Source: an uncultured Collinsella sp. (GTDB lineage: Bacteria; Actinomycetota; Coriobacteriia; Coriobacteriales; Coriobacteriaceae). Taken from it: a stretch of 47,449 bases of DNA. Position 1 is the stretch's first letter. Every line of letters begins with the position of its first letter. A program made the translations under genes and the position numbers. The stretch covers positions 1-47,449 of the forward strand of contig CAAEUX010000003.1 in the NCBI GenBank assembly GCA_900759335.1, in the 5' to 3' direction. Below, in pieces: positions 17,479-24,414 of this stretch. Under the pieces are notes generated by a model that did no database searches, was not told the DNA's origin, and was given only the letters and a program-made list of their open reading frames with translations.

Positions 17479-17535
17479 GTGTACATCAGCCACCAAAGAT
17501 GTCGAATATTGTCGTTTTTGGAGGCTGATGTACAC
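17479..17535. repeat. large imperfect dyad, 13-bp perfect outer arms
   Basis: GTGTACATCAGCC (17479-17491) is matched by its exact reverse complement at 17523-17535. After one A/A mismatch the pairing continues with CCAAA/TTTGG. The centre contains AATATT. There is no T run on either side, so it does not look like a terminator. It lies between the tRNA-Pro terminator and the phosphatidyltransferase gene in the otherwise empty stretch 17408-17663. It could be a dimeric protein-binding site or a short repeat element. Confidence 0.8.
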
Positions 17536-17663
17536 AAATGTAGAATCGCGCACAGCCCAGAACCGTCCTCCACATGTCTGGACTCTCTATGGCCGCGCTG
17601 GATAGACATCGCTAGAACAGGTATAGTATCGAAAGTTATGTCGTTTACCAGTGGGGGAGTCCT

Positions 17664-18368
17664 GTGGGCATCAAGAAGAAGATCAAAAAGGAGCTTATCG
17701 GCACTTCCGATTACCCGTCGAATAAGATCTTTACGATCTCCAATTTCATCACCTTTACGCGCCTGGTCCTCACGCTCGTCTTCCTGTACCTGTTTGTGAC
17801 GGACAACAACCGTGTCGTCGCCATTGTCATCTATGCCATCGCGGCTTCCACCGACTGGATGGATGGCCAGATTGCCCGCATGACCAAGACGGTTTCGTGG
17901 CTCGGCAAAGTCATGGACCCCATCTGCGACCGCGCGCTATTGTTTACCGGCGTACTGGGCCTGGTGGTCCGCGGCGAGCTGCCCATCTGGGTCTGCGTAC
18001 TCATCATTGGTCGCGATATCTATCTGGGTATCGGCACGCTCATCGTGCGCCACTACCACCGGCGCCCCATCGACGTCGTCTTTCCCGGCAAGATTGCCAC
18101 GGCACTGCTCATGACCGGCTTCTCGCTCATGCTGCTTGGGTTCCCCGTCATCGACGGCTGGCATCTGCTGCCCGCCACGTTCACGGCATTCCCGGGCCTC
18201 AACGGCAGCTCGGTGCCCCTCGGCATCTTCTTTGTGTATGGCGGTGTCATCTTCTCCATGCTCACCGCTGTCATCTATTCCATTAAGGGAGGGTTGGCCA
18301 TTAAACAGGCCATCGCGCATCCCGAGGACGAGGACATCGACTTTCTTAACCCCGAAATCGAAGACTAA
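17664..18368 (+). CDS. CDP-alcohol phosphatidyltransferase family membrane protein
   Basis: The 234-residue multi-pass membrane protein has the complete family signature DGX2ARX8GX3DX3D in the stretch MDGQIARMTK to DPICDR near residues 67-91. Such enzymes move a phosphatidyl group from CDP-diacylglycerol to an alcohol. A second member (pgsA) lies at 38657-39295, so this one may use another alcohol. Its neighbourhood, followed by a GarA-like FHA protein and a MerR protein, recalls mycobacterial pgsA2 (Rv1822) near garA (Rv1827). The start is GTG with GGGGGAG upstream. A weak -10-like TATAGT lies at 17622-17627. The acceptor alcohol is not predictable here. Confidence 0.88.
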   Translation: MGIKKKIKKELIGTSDYPSNKIFTISNFITFTRLVLTLVFLYLFVTDNNRVVAIVIYAIAASTDWMDGQIARMTKTVSWLGKVMDPICDRALLFTGVLGLVVRGELPIWVCVLIIGRDIYLGIGTLIVRHYHRRPIDVVFPGKIATALLMTGFSLMLLGFPVIDGWHLLPATFTAFPGLNGSSVPLGIFFVYGGVIFSMLTAVIYSIKGGLAIKQAIAHPEDEDIDFLNPEIED

Positions 18369-18433
18369 GTCGTTGGGGTATGATTACGTACGGTTCATTC
18401 TTTGCGGCGTAGCCGCGTTAGATAGGGGTTGTC

Positions 18434-18868
18434 ATGGACAACAAGGTTAACAATATGCCTCAGAACGATAAGACTGCGGACGCTACCTGCGTTTTCCGTG
18501 TTCCTTCGAGCGATGTCACCGTTCCCGACCTCATGGCCAACGTGCGCATCACCGCTCCGGTTCTGTCCATCGTCAAGGGCCCGCAGACCGGAGCTGCCTT
18601 TGAGCTCGAGGACGACGTGACCACCATCGGCCGCGATCCCGCGAACGGCATCTTCCTCAACGACATGACTGTCTCGCGCAGCCACGCACGCATTATTCGC
18701 GAGGGCCTGGGCGCCCGTATTGAGGATCTGGGCTCGCTCAACGGCACCTGGGTCGACGGCGCCATCGTCAACGGTGCTCCGCTGCACGACGGCTCTTCCG
18801 TTCAGATCGGTACGTTCACGCTCATCTACCACGAGAGCACGCCGGAGCGCATCGAAACCGGTGAGTAG
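18434..18868 (+). CDS. FHA-domain protein, GarA/OdhI-like
   Basis: This 144-residue protein has a disordered N terminus and an FHA phosphothreonine-binding domain (about residues 43-135). The key FHA residues are G66-R67, S81, H84 and N103 (GSLNGT). The N-terminal tail reads DATCVFR at residues 16-22, which aligns with ETTSVFR of mycobacterial GarA, where adjacent Thr residues are phosphorylated by PknG and PknB. Only one Thr (T18, the PknB-type position) is kept. GarA/OdhI proteins switch 2-oxoglutarate metabolism when the tail folds back on the FHA domain. A similar role here is inferred. The MerR gene begins 3 bases later, as garA is followed by Rv1828. Confidence 0.9.
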   Translation: MDNKVNNMPQNDKTADATCVFRVPSSDVTVPDLMANVRITAPVLSIVKGPQTGAAFELEDDVTTIGRDPANGIFLNDMTVSRSHARIIREGLGARIEDLGSLNGTWVDGAIVNGAPLHDGSSVQIGTFTLIYHESTPERIETGE

Positions 18869-18871
18869 GTA

Positions 18872-19756
18872 ATGGCCGAACGCAACTATCTGAGTATCGG
18901 CCAGGTCGTCAATCTACTTCGAGGCGCATACCCCGATCTATCGAACTCAAAAATTAGATTTCTAGAAGATGAGGGGCTCATCACCCCTCATCGTACGCCT
19001 AAGGGGTATCGCCAGTACTCCAAGGAAGACGTTGATCGTCTCGAGGTCATCCTGCACCTGCAGAAGACCCGCTACATGCCGCTCAACGTCATTAAACAGC
19101 GCTTGGAAAACGCAACGGACCTGTCCACTTTGGCTTACGAGGTGGGTCTTCTGTCCGATGTTCCGCTTAAGACGGAGCCCAAGGAAACCAAGCAAAAGCT
19201 GCATCCCATCGAGACCATTCCCGACATGCTCGGCGTCGAAATCTCGTTTATCCGCTCCCTTGCCGAGAACGATCTAATCCGCATCATCAAGAGCCCGCAG
19301 AACCGTGAGCTCGTCGATGGCCGAGATTTCCCGATTATCCGTTACTGCTCGGAGTTGTCGCGCTTCCACATTGAGCCGCGCAACCTGCGTCAGTACGTAT
19401 CGTCGGCAAACCGCGAGTCTTCGATGTTTGAGCAGGTTCTCGTGAGCATGCTTGGCATGGATACCTCCGACGACGAACGCGACGCCAAGCTCGAACGCGC
19501 TTTTAAGAAGCTGCACGACCTCACCGAGGGTGTGCACACTGCGCTCCTTAAGAACCGTGTCTTTGAGTCGCTCAACGCCGTGGTCGAGGACGCTGACATC
19601 GATGCACTCGATGAGGAGATCGCGCGTTCCGAATCCACCAAGGCTAAAAGCGATGAGGCAAGCGTCCCCGCGGTTGCCGCGCACGAGGAGTCGCTCGTGC
19701 AACCGTCCAAGGTCGTCGTCCCCTCGCATAACCCGTCTGCTAACACGGGTAAATAA
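18872..19756 (+). CDS. MerR family regulator (Rv1828-like)
   Basis: The 294-residue protein begins with a MerR-type winged helix: LSIGQVVNLLR, then KIRFLEDEGLI and GYRQYSKEDVDRL (residues 5-55), as in Rv1828 and Rv1830 of mycobacteria. The region about 95-200 is a helical domain that does not resemble metal- or drug-binding MerR C termini. An acidic, low-complexity tail follows. It is coupled to the FHA gene (3-base gap). The ligand and target genes are unknown. FHA-MerR adjacency is a conserved actinobacterial arrangement, so the two may act in one signalling path. Confidence 0.9.
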   Translation: MAERNYLSIGQVVNLLRGAYPDLSNSKIRFLEDEGLITPHRTPKGYRQYSKEDVDRLEVILHLQKTRYMPLNVIKQRLENATDLSTLAYEVGLLSDVPLKTEPKETKQKLHPIETIPDMLGVEISFIRSLAENDLIRIIKSPQNRELVDGRDFPIIRYCSELSRFHIEPRNLRQYVSSANRESSMFEQVLVSMLGMDTSDDERDAKLERAFKKLHDLTEGVHTALLKNRVFESLNAVVEDADIDALDEEIARSESTKAKSDEASVPAVAAHEESLVQPSKVVVPSHNPSANTGK

Positions 19757-19791
19757 CCGCCGTCCACCCGGCAATCCATGAAAGGTCACCC

Positions 19792-20322
19792 ATGTACGAC
19801 TTCGAATCTCATATCGTCGATATCCCCGACTATCCCGAGCCCGAAGTCGTCTTTAAGGACATCACGCCGCTCTTTGGCAATCCCGAGGCCCTGAAGGCCA
19901 TGGTGGATGCCCTGGCCGAGCATTTTGCCGACATGGGCATTACCAAGGTCGTAGGACCCGAGGCCCGCGGCTTTATGGTCGGTGTGCCCGTGGCCGTCGC
20001 CCTGGGTGCCGGCTTTGTTCCCGCACGTAAGCCGGGCAAACTGCCGCGCAAGACGGTAAGCGAGAGCTACGAGCTCGAGTATGGAACGGATTCTATCGAG
20101 ATCCACGCCGATGCCATCAGCTCTAAAGATACCGTGTTGATTCTGGACGACTTGGTCGCGACGGGCGGAACCGTCGAGGCAACAGGTAAACTGGTGCGAG
20201 ATATGGGCGCAAAGCTTGTGGGCTACGGTTGTATCCTTGAGCTTGCGTTTCTCAACCCGCGCAAGAAGCTCACGCCTTCTAACGAGGACGTTGAGCTCTT
20301 TAGCCTGGTAACGGTGAACTAG
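19792..20322 (+). CDS. apt: adenine phosphoribosyltransferase
   Basis: The enzyme joins adenine and PRPP to AMP in purine salvage. The 176-residue protein has the Apt-specific N-terminal FKDITPLF, the GPEARGF base-binding region, ARKPGKLPR, and the PRPP-binding motif VLILDDLVATGGT near residues 117-129. The length is normal. It sits between the MerR gene and the NlpC/P60 gene, with short gaps on both sides and its own Shine-Dalgarno (GAAAGG). Confidence 0.97.
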   Translation: MYDFESHIVDIPDYPEPEVVFKDITPLFGNPEALKAMVDALAEHFADMGITKVVGPEARGFMVGVPVAVALGAGFVPARKPGKLPRKTVSESYELEYGTDSIEIHADAISSKDTVLILDDLVATGGTVEATGKLVRDMGAKLVGYGCILELAFLNPRKKLTPSNEDVELFSLVTVN

Positions 20323-20354
20323 CCGCTACCCTTAGATACCGGAAAGGAAGCTAC

Positions 20355-21476
20355 ATGCGCACAGCAAACACGCACAGAAACATGGCACGCTGCGCTGCTA
20401 CGGCAACCCTCGCTTGTGTTTTGGGCTTGGGCCTCGTGGCTCCGGCCTATGCCGATACCGCATCCGACCTTGCCGCTGCTCGTACCAAACTCGAGCAGAT
20501 TGGCACCCAAACCCAGCAAATTCATGAAGAACTCTCCGCACAGACGCAGGAGCTTGATCAGACTGCAGGCGAGATCACGCAAAAGCAGCAAGAGATTGCG
20601 GAGGGTCAGGCAAAGCTTTCGAGCTATGTTGCCGGTGAGTACAAGACCGGCGGTCTGAGTCTCCTTCAGGTTCTGACGGGCGTCGACGATCTGGGCGACA
20701 TGCTCAACCGTCTCTTCTACTACGGCAAGGTGTCCGACAAGCAGGCCCAGACCATTCAAGAGGTCAAGGACCTTAAGCAGCAGCTCACCGATAAGCAGAC
20801 CGAGCAGGAGAAGAACGTCGCCGCGACGCAGAAGAAGGTCGACGAGCTCAATGCCCAACAGGCTGAGGCCCAGAGTGTCGTGAACTCCCTGGATTCACAG
20901 CTGCAGGCCGAGCTTGCTGCCGAGGCTGAGGCCAACGCCGCGCTGCAGGCTGGCATAAATGCCAGCACCGCCGAAAAGGCCACGGTGAGCAACGACACCG
21001 CCGGTACGACCGAGAACACCAACAATGGTGGCGGTACGACCAACAATGGCGGCGACAACACGCCTGCGCCTGCGCCCGCTCCTGCCCCCACGCCGCAGCC
21101 CGTGACGCCCGCTCCGGCTCCGACGCCTTCCGCACCGAGCCAGTCCGTTGACGGTGGTACCGTTGTTTCGCGCGCCTACAGCAAGCTCGGTTATGCTTAT
21201 TCTTGGGGCGGCATTGGACCGAACAGCTTTGACTGCTCCGGTTTTGTAAGCTACTGCCTCACCGGCCGTTATTGCCGCCTTGGCACCACGGGCACCTTCA
21301 TGGGCTGGACCCGCGTGTCCGATCCCCAGCCTGGTGACGTCGTGGTTAACTCTTACCACACCGGCATCTACATTGGTAACGGCCAGATGATCCATGCTTC
21401 CGACTACAAGACGGGCGTTATCATCAGCTCCGTTGCAGCTGGCATGAACAACAATTACATTTTCGTTCGCTACTAA
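20355..21476 (+). CDS. secreted NlpC/P60 peptidoglycan hydrolase with coiled coil
   Basis: The 373-residue precursor has a signal peptide (basic start, hydrophobic core ACVLGLGLVAPAYA, likely cut near residue 33). A long coiled coil follows (about 35-200), then a Thr/Asn/Gly stretch and a Pro/Ala-rich linker (about 215-262), and a C-terminal NlpC/P60 domain. Catalytic residues are C294 in FDCSGF and H335 in YHTGIYIG, with a following IHAS. This RipA/CwlO-like layout points to a cell-wall endopeptidase cutting D-Glu-meso-DAP or a related bond, with the coiled coil for control (for example by FtsEX). No FtsEX genes are in the window. Confidence 0.93.
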   Translation: MRTANTHRNMARCAATATLACVLGLGLVAPAYADTASDLAAARTKLEQIGTQTQQIHEELSAQTQELDQTAGEITQKQQEIAEGQAKLSSYVAGEYKTGGLSLLQVLTGVDDLGDMLNRLFYYGKVSDKQAQTIQEVKDLKQQLTDKQTEQEKNVAATQKKVDELNAQQAEAQSVVNSLDSQLQAELAAEAEANAALQAGINASTAEKATVSNDTAGTTENTNNGGGTTNNGGDNTPAPAPAPAPTPQPVTPAPAPTPSAPSQSVDGGTVVSRAYSKLGYAYSWGGIGPNSFDCSGFVSYCLTGRYCRLGTTGTFMGWTRVSDPQPGDVVVNSYHTGIYIGNGQMIHASDYKTGVIISSVAAGMNNNYIFVRY

Positions 21477-21500
21477 GTGTTTTAACTCAGCAAACGAAGG

Positions 21501-21537
21501 TGGGCCTCGTATCCTTTGGGAGCGAGGTCCATTGTTT
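21501..21537 (+). terminator. probable terminator after NlpC/P60 gene
   Basis: The arms TGGGCCTCG and CGAGGTCCA form 9 pairs (one G-T), with TCC/GGA pairing inside, followed by TTGTTTTA. It lies about 25 bases after the stop codon. The T tract is broken, so efficiency is uncertain. Confidence 0.6.
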
Positions 21538-21570
21538 TATCCCGACAGCCCGTTTTGCGTATAAGTAACA

Positions 21571-21591
21571 ATCTAGTTTTGAATACTAGAT
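21571..21591. promoter_or_regulatory. palindromic operator candidate upstream of degV
   Basis: ATCTAGT-N7-ACTAGAT is a perfect 7-bp inverted repeat. Its first 16 bases (21571-21586) recur exactly at 23244-23259, upstream of the DUF1836 regulator gene. Here it lies just before the expected -35 position of the degV promoter, a location common for activator sites. Confidence 0.65.
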
Positions 21592-21618
21592 ATGCGCAGC
21601 ATCTGTCCAAAAGATAGC

Positions 21619-21624
21619 TATAAT
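21619..21624 (+). promoter_or_regulatory. -10 element (TATAAT) of the degV promoter
   Basis: A consensus TATAAT lies 30 bases before the degV start codon. At 17-base spacing the -35 position (near 21596-21601) reads GCAGCA, far from TTGACA. A strong -10 with a poor -35 next to a palindrome suggests activator dependence. Confidence 0.6.
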
Positions 21625-21653
21625 TGTTGAGGAACAACTAGAAAGGACCCTCA

Positions 21654-22520
21654 ATGAGCTGGGCACTTATCTCCGATTCGAGCTGCAATCTTCGCGATTG
21701 GCGACCAACCGCACCTCATACCACCTTTGCATTTGCACCCCTTAAGATCCGAGTGGGGGAGCGTGAATTTGTCGATGACCTCTCGCTCGATGTTCACGAG
21801 CTTAATGTTGCCATCCAATCGGAAACCAGCGCATCATCGAGCTCCTGCCCAAGTGTAGGGGAGTGGGCTGAGCTCTTTAAGCTCGCCGACAAGACGATCT
21901 GCATGCCCATCTCCGAGGGCGTCTCGGGGAGCTACAATGCCGCGGCCACCGCACGTGACATGGTGCTTGCCGAAGAGCCCAACCGTCAGATTCATTTGGT
22001 TAACTCGCGAGCCGCAGGTGGCAAGATGGATTTGATCTTCCTGCTGTTTGATCGCTATCTTGCAAGCAACCCGGAAGCCTCCTTTGAGGACGCCTGCGCT
22101 TACTTCGATAGCCTCGAGCAGAACAGCAAGATTCTCTTTAGCCTGTGTAATTACGAGAACCTTGCAAAGGCTGGACGCATTCCAAAGGCAGCCGGCGTTA
22201 TTGCCAACAAGCTCAATATCCGCATTTTGGGCACGGCGAGCGAAGCGGGCAAAATTGAACTCGTTGGGCACACCCGCGGCGAAAAGAAGATGCTCACCAA
22301 GATTGTCGACACCATGGAGGCCGAAGGCTTTACCGGCGGCGAGGTCGTTATCGACCATGTCGAGAATGAGGCGGGCGCTCAGGCGCTTGCCAGCCGCATT
22401 GTGGAGCATTGGCCCGGCTCCAAGACGATTATCATGCCCTGCAACGGGCTTGATTCATACTATGCTGAGATGCACGGCCTCATCATCGGCTACGGCATGG
22501 GCGTGGCTTCGGGCCGATAA
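21654..22520 (+). CDS. DegV family fatty-acid-binding protein
   Basis: The 288-residue protein matches the DegV/EDD fold, which binds a single fatty acid; some members (FakB) present it to FakA kinase. It opens with ALISDSSCNL, has the ligand-site region around MPISEGVSGSYNAA near residues 83-96, and the family motif IHLVNSRAAGGKMDL. No FakA-type kinase is in the window. The gene has its own promoter and faces the DUF1836 regulator gene across a shared terminator. Phospholipid genes elsewhere in the window fit a lipid role, but the ligand is not visible. Confidence 0.9.
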   Translation: MSWALISDSSCNLRDWRPTAPHTTFAFAPLKIRVGEREFVDDLSLDVHELNVAIQSETSASSSSCPSVGEWAELFKLADKTICMPISEGVSGSYNAAATARDMVLAEEPNRQIHLVNSRAAGGKMDLIFLLFDRYLASNPEASFEDACAYFDSLEQNSKILFSLCNYENLAKAGRIPKAAGVIANKLNIRILGTASEAGKIELVGHTRGEKKMLTKIVDTMEAEGFTGGEVVIDHVENEAGAQALASRIVEHWPGSKTIIMPCNGLDSYYAEMHGLIIGYGMGVASGR

Positions 22521-22539
22521 TGTCCAACTAGACAAACGT

Positions 22540-22580
22540 ACGGGCGGGATAAAGAACCAGTGGCCCTTTATCCCGCCCGT
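22540..22580. terminator. bidirectional terminator between degV and DUF1836 gene
   Basis: A perfect 15-bp inverted repeat (22540-22554 / 22566-22580) with an 11-base loop lies between the convergent genes, 19 bases after the degV stop and 12 bases after the DUF1836 stop on the other strand. T runs are short (CTTATG on +, ACGTTTG on -). Confidence 0.8.
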
Positions 22581-22592
22581 CTTATGACTCGA

Positions 22593-23204
22593 TTAGCTAT
22601 TAAACCCATTAAACTTAAGGTAGCTCATCAGGTACGCCTTCGATACAAAAGACGAAACCGCACTGCGTACGAGCAGCGATTCGCGCGTAACCTGGTGTGC
22701 GGTATCGGGCACGGGAGTCTGCTCGACGGAAAACGCCGCACGAATCGATGCCTCAAGTTGATCGACTACATAATCGAAAGCCGTCGGAGCGTCATAGCTC
22801 AAGCGCTGAATATTAAAGAGCGCCTGAACCGCAGCGATGGGTAACACCTGCTTAAAGATACAAATGGCGATGAGACGCGCAATCTGCTCACGGCCATACT
22901 GCTTTTTAACCGGAGCAGGAACGAGACCGACCTTCACGTAGTTATTGATCATCGATGGCGTGATAACGGGCTGCTCTACGCAAATCGAAAGCGGCTCCAT
23001 CCACAGCGCAACATATTCAATAACCTGATCGCGATAGAGCGTTACGTTGGGCAGCTGGTCATAGCGTGGCAGGCTCAACGCGTTGAGTTTACCCACCATA
23101 TCGGACTGAATAAATGCATCCGGCAGCACCGTCGGCTGAATATCCTCCGGTTTAATGCTGACCGATGTATCGGACATCGGGATAACATGTTTGACGTTGT
23201 TCAT
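22593..23204 (-). CDS. DUF1836 family HTH regulator
   Basis: The 203-residue protein matches DUF1836, a family with a MerR-like winged helix. The key stretch is ITPSMINNYVKVGLVP followed by KKQYGREQIARL near residues 80-110. The remainder is helical, and there is no membrane segment. The ATG at 23204 is chosen over upstream ATGs because GGAGG lies 6 bases before it. Its promoter contains the same 16-bp motif found upstream of degV, so it plausibly controls both itself and degV; this is inference. It converges on degV. Effector unknown. Confidence 0.85.
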   Translation of the reverse strand: MNNVKHVIPMSDTSVSIKPEDIQPTVLPDAFIQSDMVGKLNALSLPRYDQLPNVTLYRDQVIEYVALWMEPLSICVEQPVITPSMINNYVKVGLVPAPVKKQYGREQIARLIAICIFKQVLPIAAVQALFNIQRLSYDAPTAFDYVVDQLEASIRAAFSVEQTPVPDTAHQVTRESLLVRSAVSSFVSKAYLMSYLKFNGFNS

Positions 23205-23228
23205 AAGAGGCCTCCGTTCGTTTTCTAT

Positions 23229-23234
23229 ATTGTA
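23229..23234 (-). promoter_or_regulatory. -10 element (TACAAT) of the DUF1836 gene promoter
   Basis: Reading the - strand, TACAAT lies 24 bases before the start codon. A TTCAAA (4 of 6 matches to the -35 consensus) stands 16 bases upstream, within the shared operator motif. Confidence 0.5.
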
Positions 23235-23259
23235 TTCTAGGTTATCTAGTTTTGAATAC
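23232..23259. promoter_or_regulatory. operator candidate upstream of the DUF1836 gene
   Basis: ATCTAGTTTTGAATAC at 23244-23259 is identical to 21571-21586 before degV. Outer GTATTC (23232-23237) and GAATAC (23254-23259) form an inverted pair, and CTAG occurs twice between. It covers the -35/spacer region of the gene's own promoter, a position expected for autorepression. Confidence 0.6.
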
Positions 23260-23276
23260 CACATAGCCGCTAAGTA

Positions 23277-23318
23277 AAAGTGGTTGGACAACACATTGAC
23301 GCACCGTCCAACCACTTT
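23277..23318 (-). terminator. Rho-independent terminator of trxB
   Basis: A perfect 13-bp stem (23277-23289 / 23306-23318) with a 16-base loop lies 40 bases after the trxB stop. On the - strand the stem ends in a T-rich stretch (CACTTTTACTTA). Confidence 0.85.
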
Positions 23319-23358
23319 GTATAAAGATAGCAACCTTACATAAGATATATTATCGTAC

Positions 23359-24297
23359 TTATCCACGAATAAATGCGTATGCGCTGGTTGCTGCTATGGC
23401 TCCATCAGAAACGGCGGTCACAACTTGGCGTAAACGCTTGGAACGGATATCGCCAGCAGCAAATAGACCTGGCGTGCGGGTCGCCATGGATTCATCAGTC
23501 AAAATGCCACCATCAGGCGCCAGATCGACTAGATGCTCAACAAGCTCGGTATGGGGTTGCGTTCCGGTAAAGACAAAGATACCAAACGAGCCGGGCTCAA
23601 ATGACTCGGTATGAGTCTCACCGGATGCATTGTCCTTAAAGGCGATCATCGTTGGCATGGCTTCGCCCGAGAGCTCCACAATACTAGTTTGGTACCTAAC
23701 TGTAATATTGTCCTTTTCGAGCACCTTCTGAACAACACCATCAGGCGCACGAAACTGGTCGCGACGCAGCACGATGGTCACGCTGCTGGCAATTTCTGAC
23801 AAGAACAGAGCTTCCTCGCAAGCAGCATTGCCGCCGCCGATGACAAAGACCTGCTTGCCGCGAAAGAACATGCCGTCGCACGTCGCGCAATAGGAAACGC
23901 CGCGACCGCGATACGTATCTTCGCCAACAAAACCAGCAGATCGCGGCGTGGCACCCATGCAAGCGATAACGCTCGAGGCCAGCGTATCGCCCATATCGTG
24001 ATGCACCGTAAACAACGCTGCATCGGCATCGTAATCGATACCCGTAACCATGCTCCATGTAACCTGTGCTCCCAGGCCCTCTGCATGCTCCTGAAAACGC
24101 TCGCCGAGTTCGGCGCCACTCAAGAGCGGAATGCCCGGATAGTTCTCGACTTCATTGGTCGTGGCGATCTGTCCACCCGACATGCCCTGCTCAATCACGG
24201 TCGTCGTCAGGTTGGCACGCGCAGCGTAAATGGCGGCAGCATAGCCCGCGGGGCCTCCACCGATAATCGCAACATCAATCGGCTGATCGGTAGTCAT
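23359..24297 (-). CDS. trxB: thioredoxin-disulfide reductase
   Basis: This flavoenzyme reduces thioredoxin with NADPH. The 312-residue protein has the FAD motif GGGPAGYAAAIYAARA near residues 13-28, the redox-active pair C137/C140 in SYCATCDG, the NADPH-binding GGGNAACEEA with LRRDQFRA, and the C-terminal FAD contact GLFAAGDIR. The ATG at 24297 is supported by AGAGGA 6 bases upstream. No thioredoxin gene is adjacent. It is transcribed away from the glycosyltransferase gene. Confidence 0.95.
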   Translation of the reverse strand: MTTDQPIDVAIIGGGPAGYAAAIYAARANLTTTVIEQGMSGGQIATTNEVENYPGIPLLSGAELGERFQEHAEGLGAQVTWSMVTGIDYDADAALFTVHHDMGDTLASSVIACMGATPRSAGFVGEDTYRGRGVSYCATCDGMFFRGKQVFVIGGGNAACEEALFLSEIASSVTIVLRRDQFRAPDGVVQKVLEKDNITVRYQTSIVELSGEAMPTMIAFKDNASGETHTESFEPGSFGIFVFTGTQPHTELVEHLVDLAPDGGILTDESMATRTPGLFAAGDIRSKRLRQVVTAVSDGAIAATSAYAFIRG

Positions 24298-24414
24298 GGA
24301 GAATCCTCTCGTCGAAACGTTGTCGTTCTTTGCGCTCATACCCAAATTTACGTGAACATGACACTCATGCACTACAATGATAAATCGCGTAACAAAGCTG
24401 AAGGGGAGTTATCG

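Noticed and set aside
17479..17799. Open frame starting in the dyad element upstream of the phosphatidyltransferase
   Set aside because: It has no ribosome-binding site, overlaps the real GTG-started gene in another frame, and its composition does not look coding.
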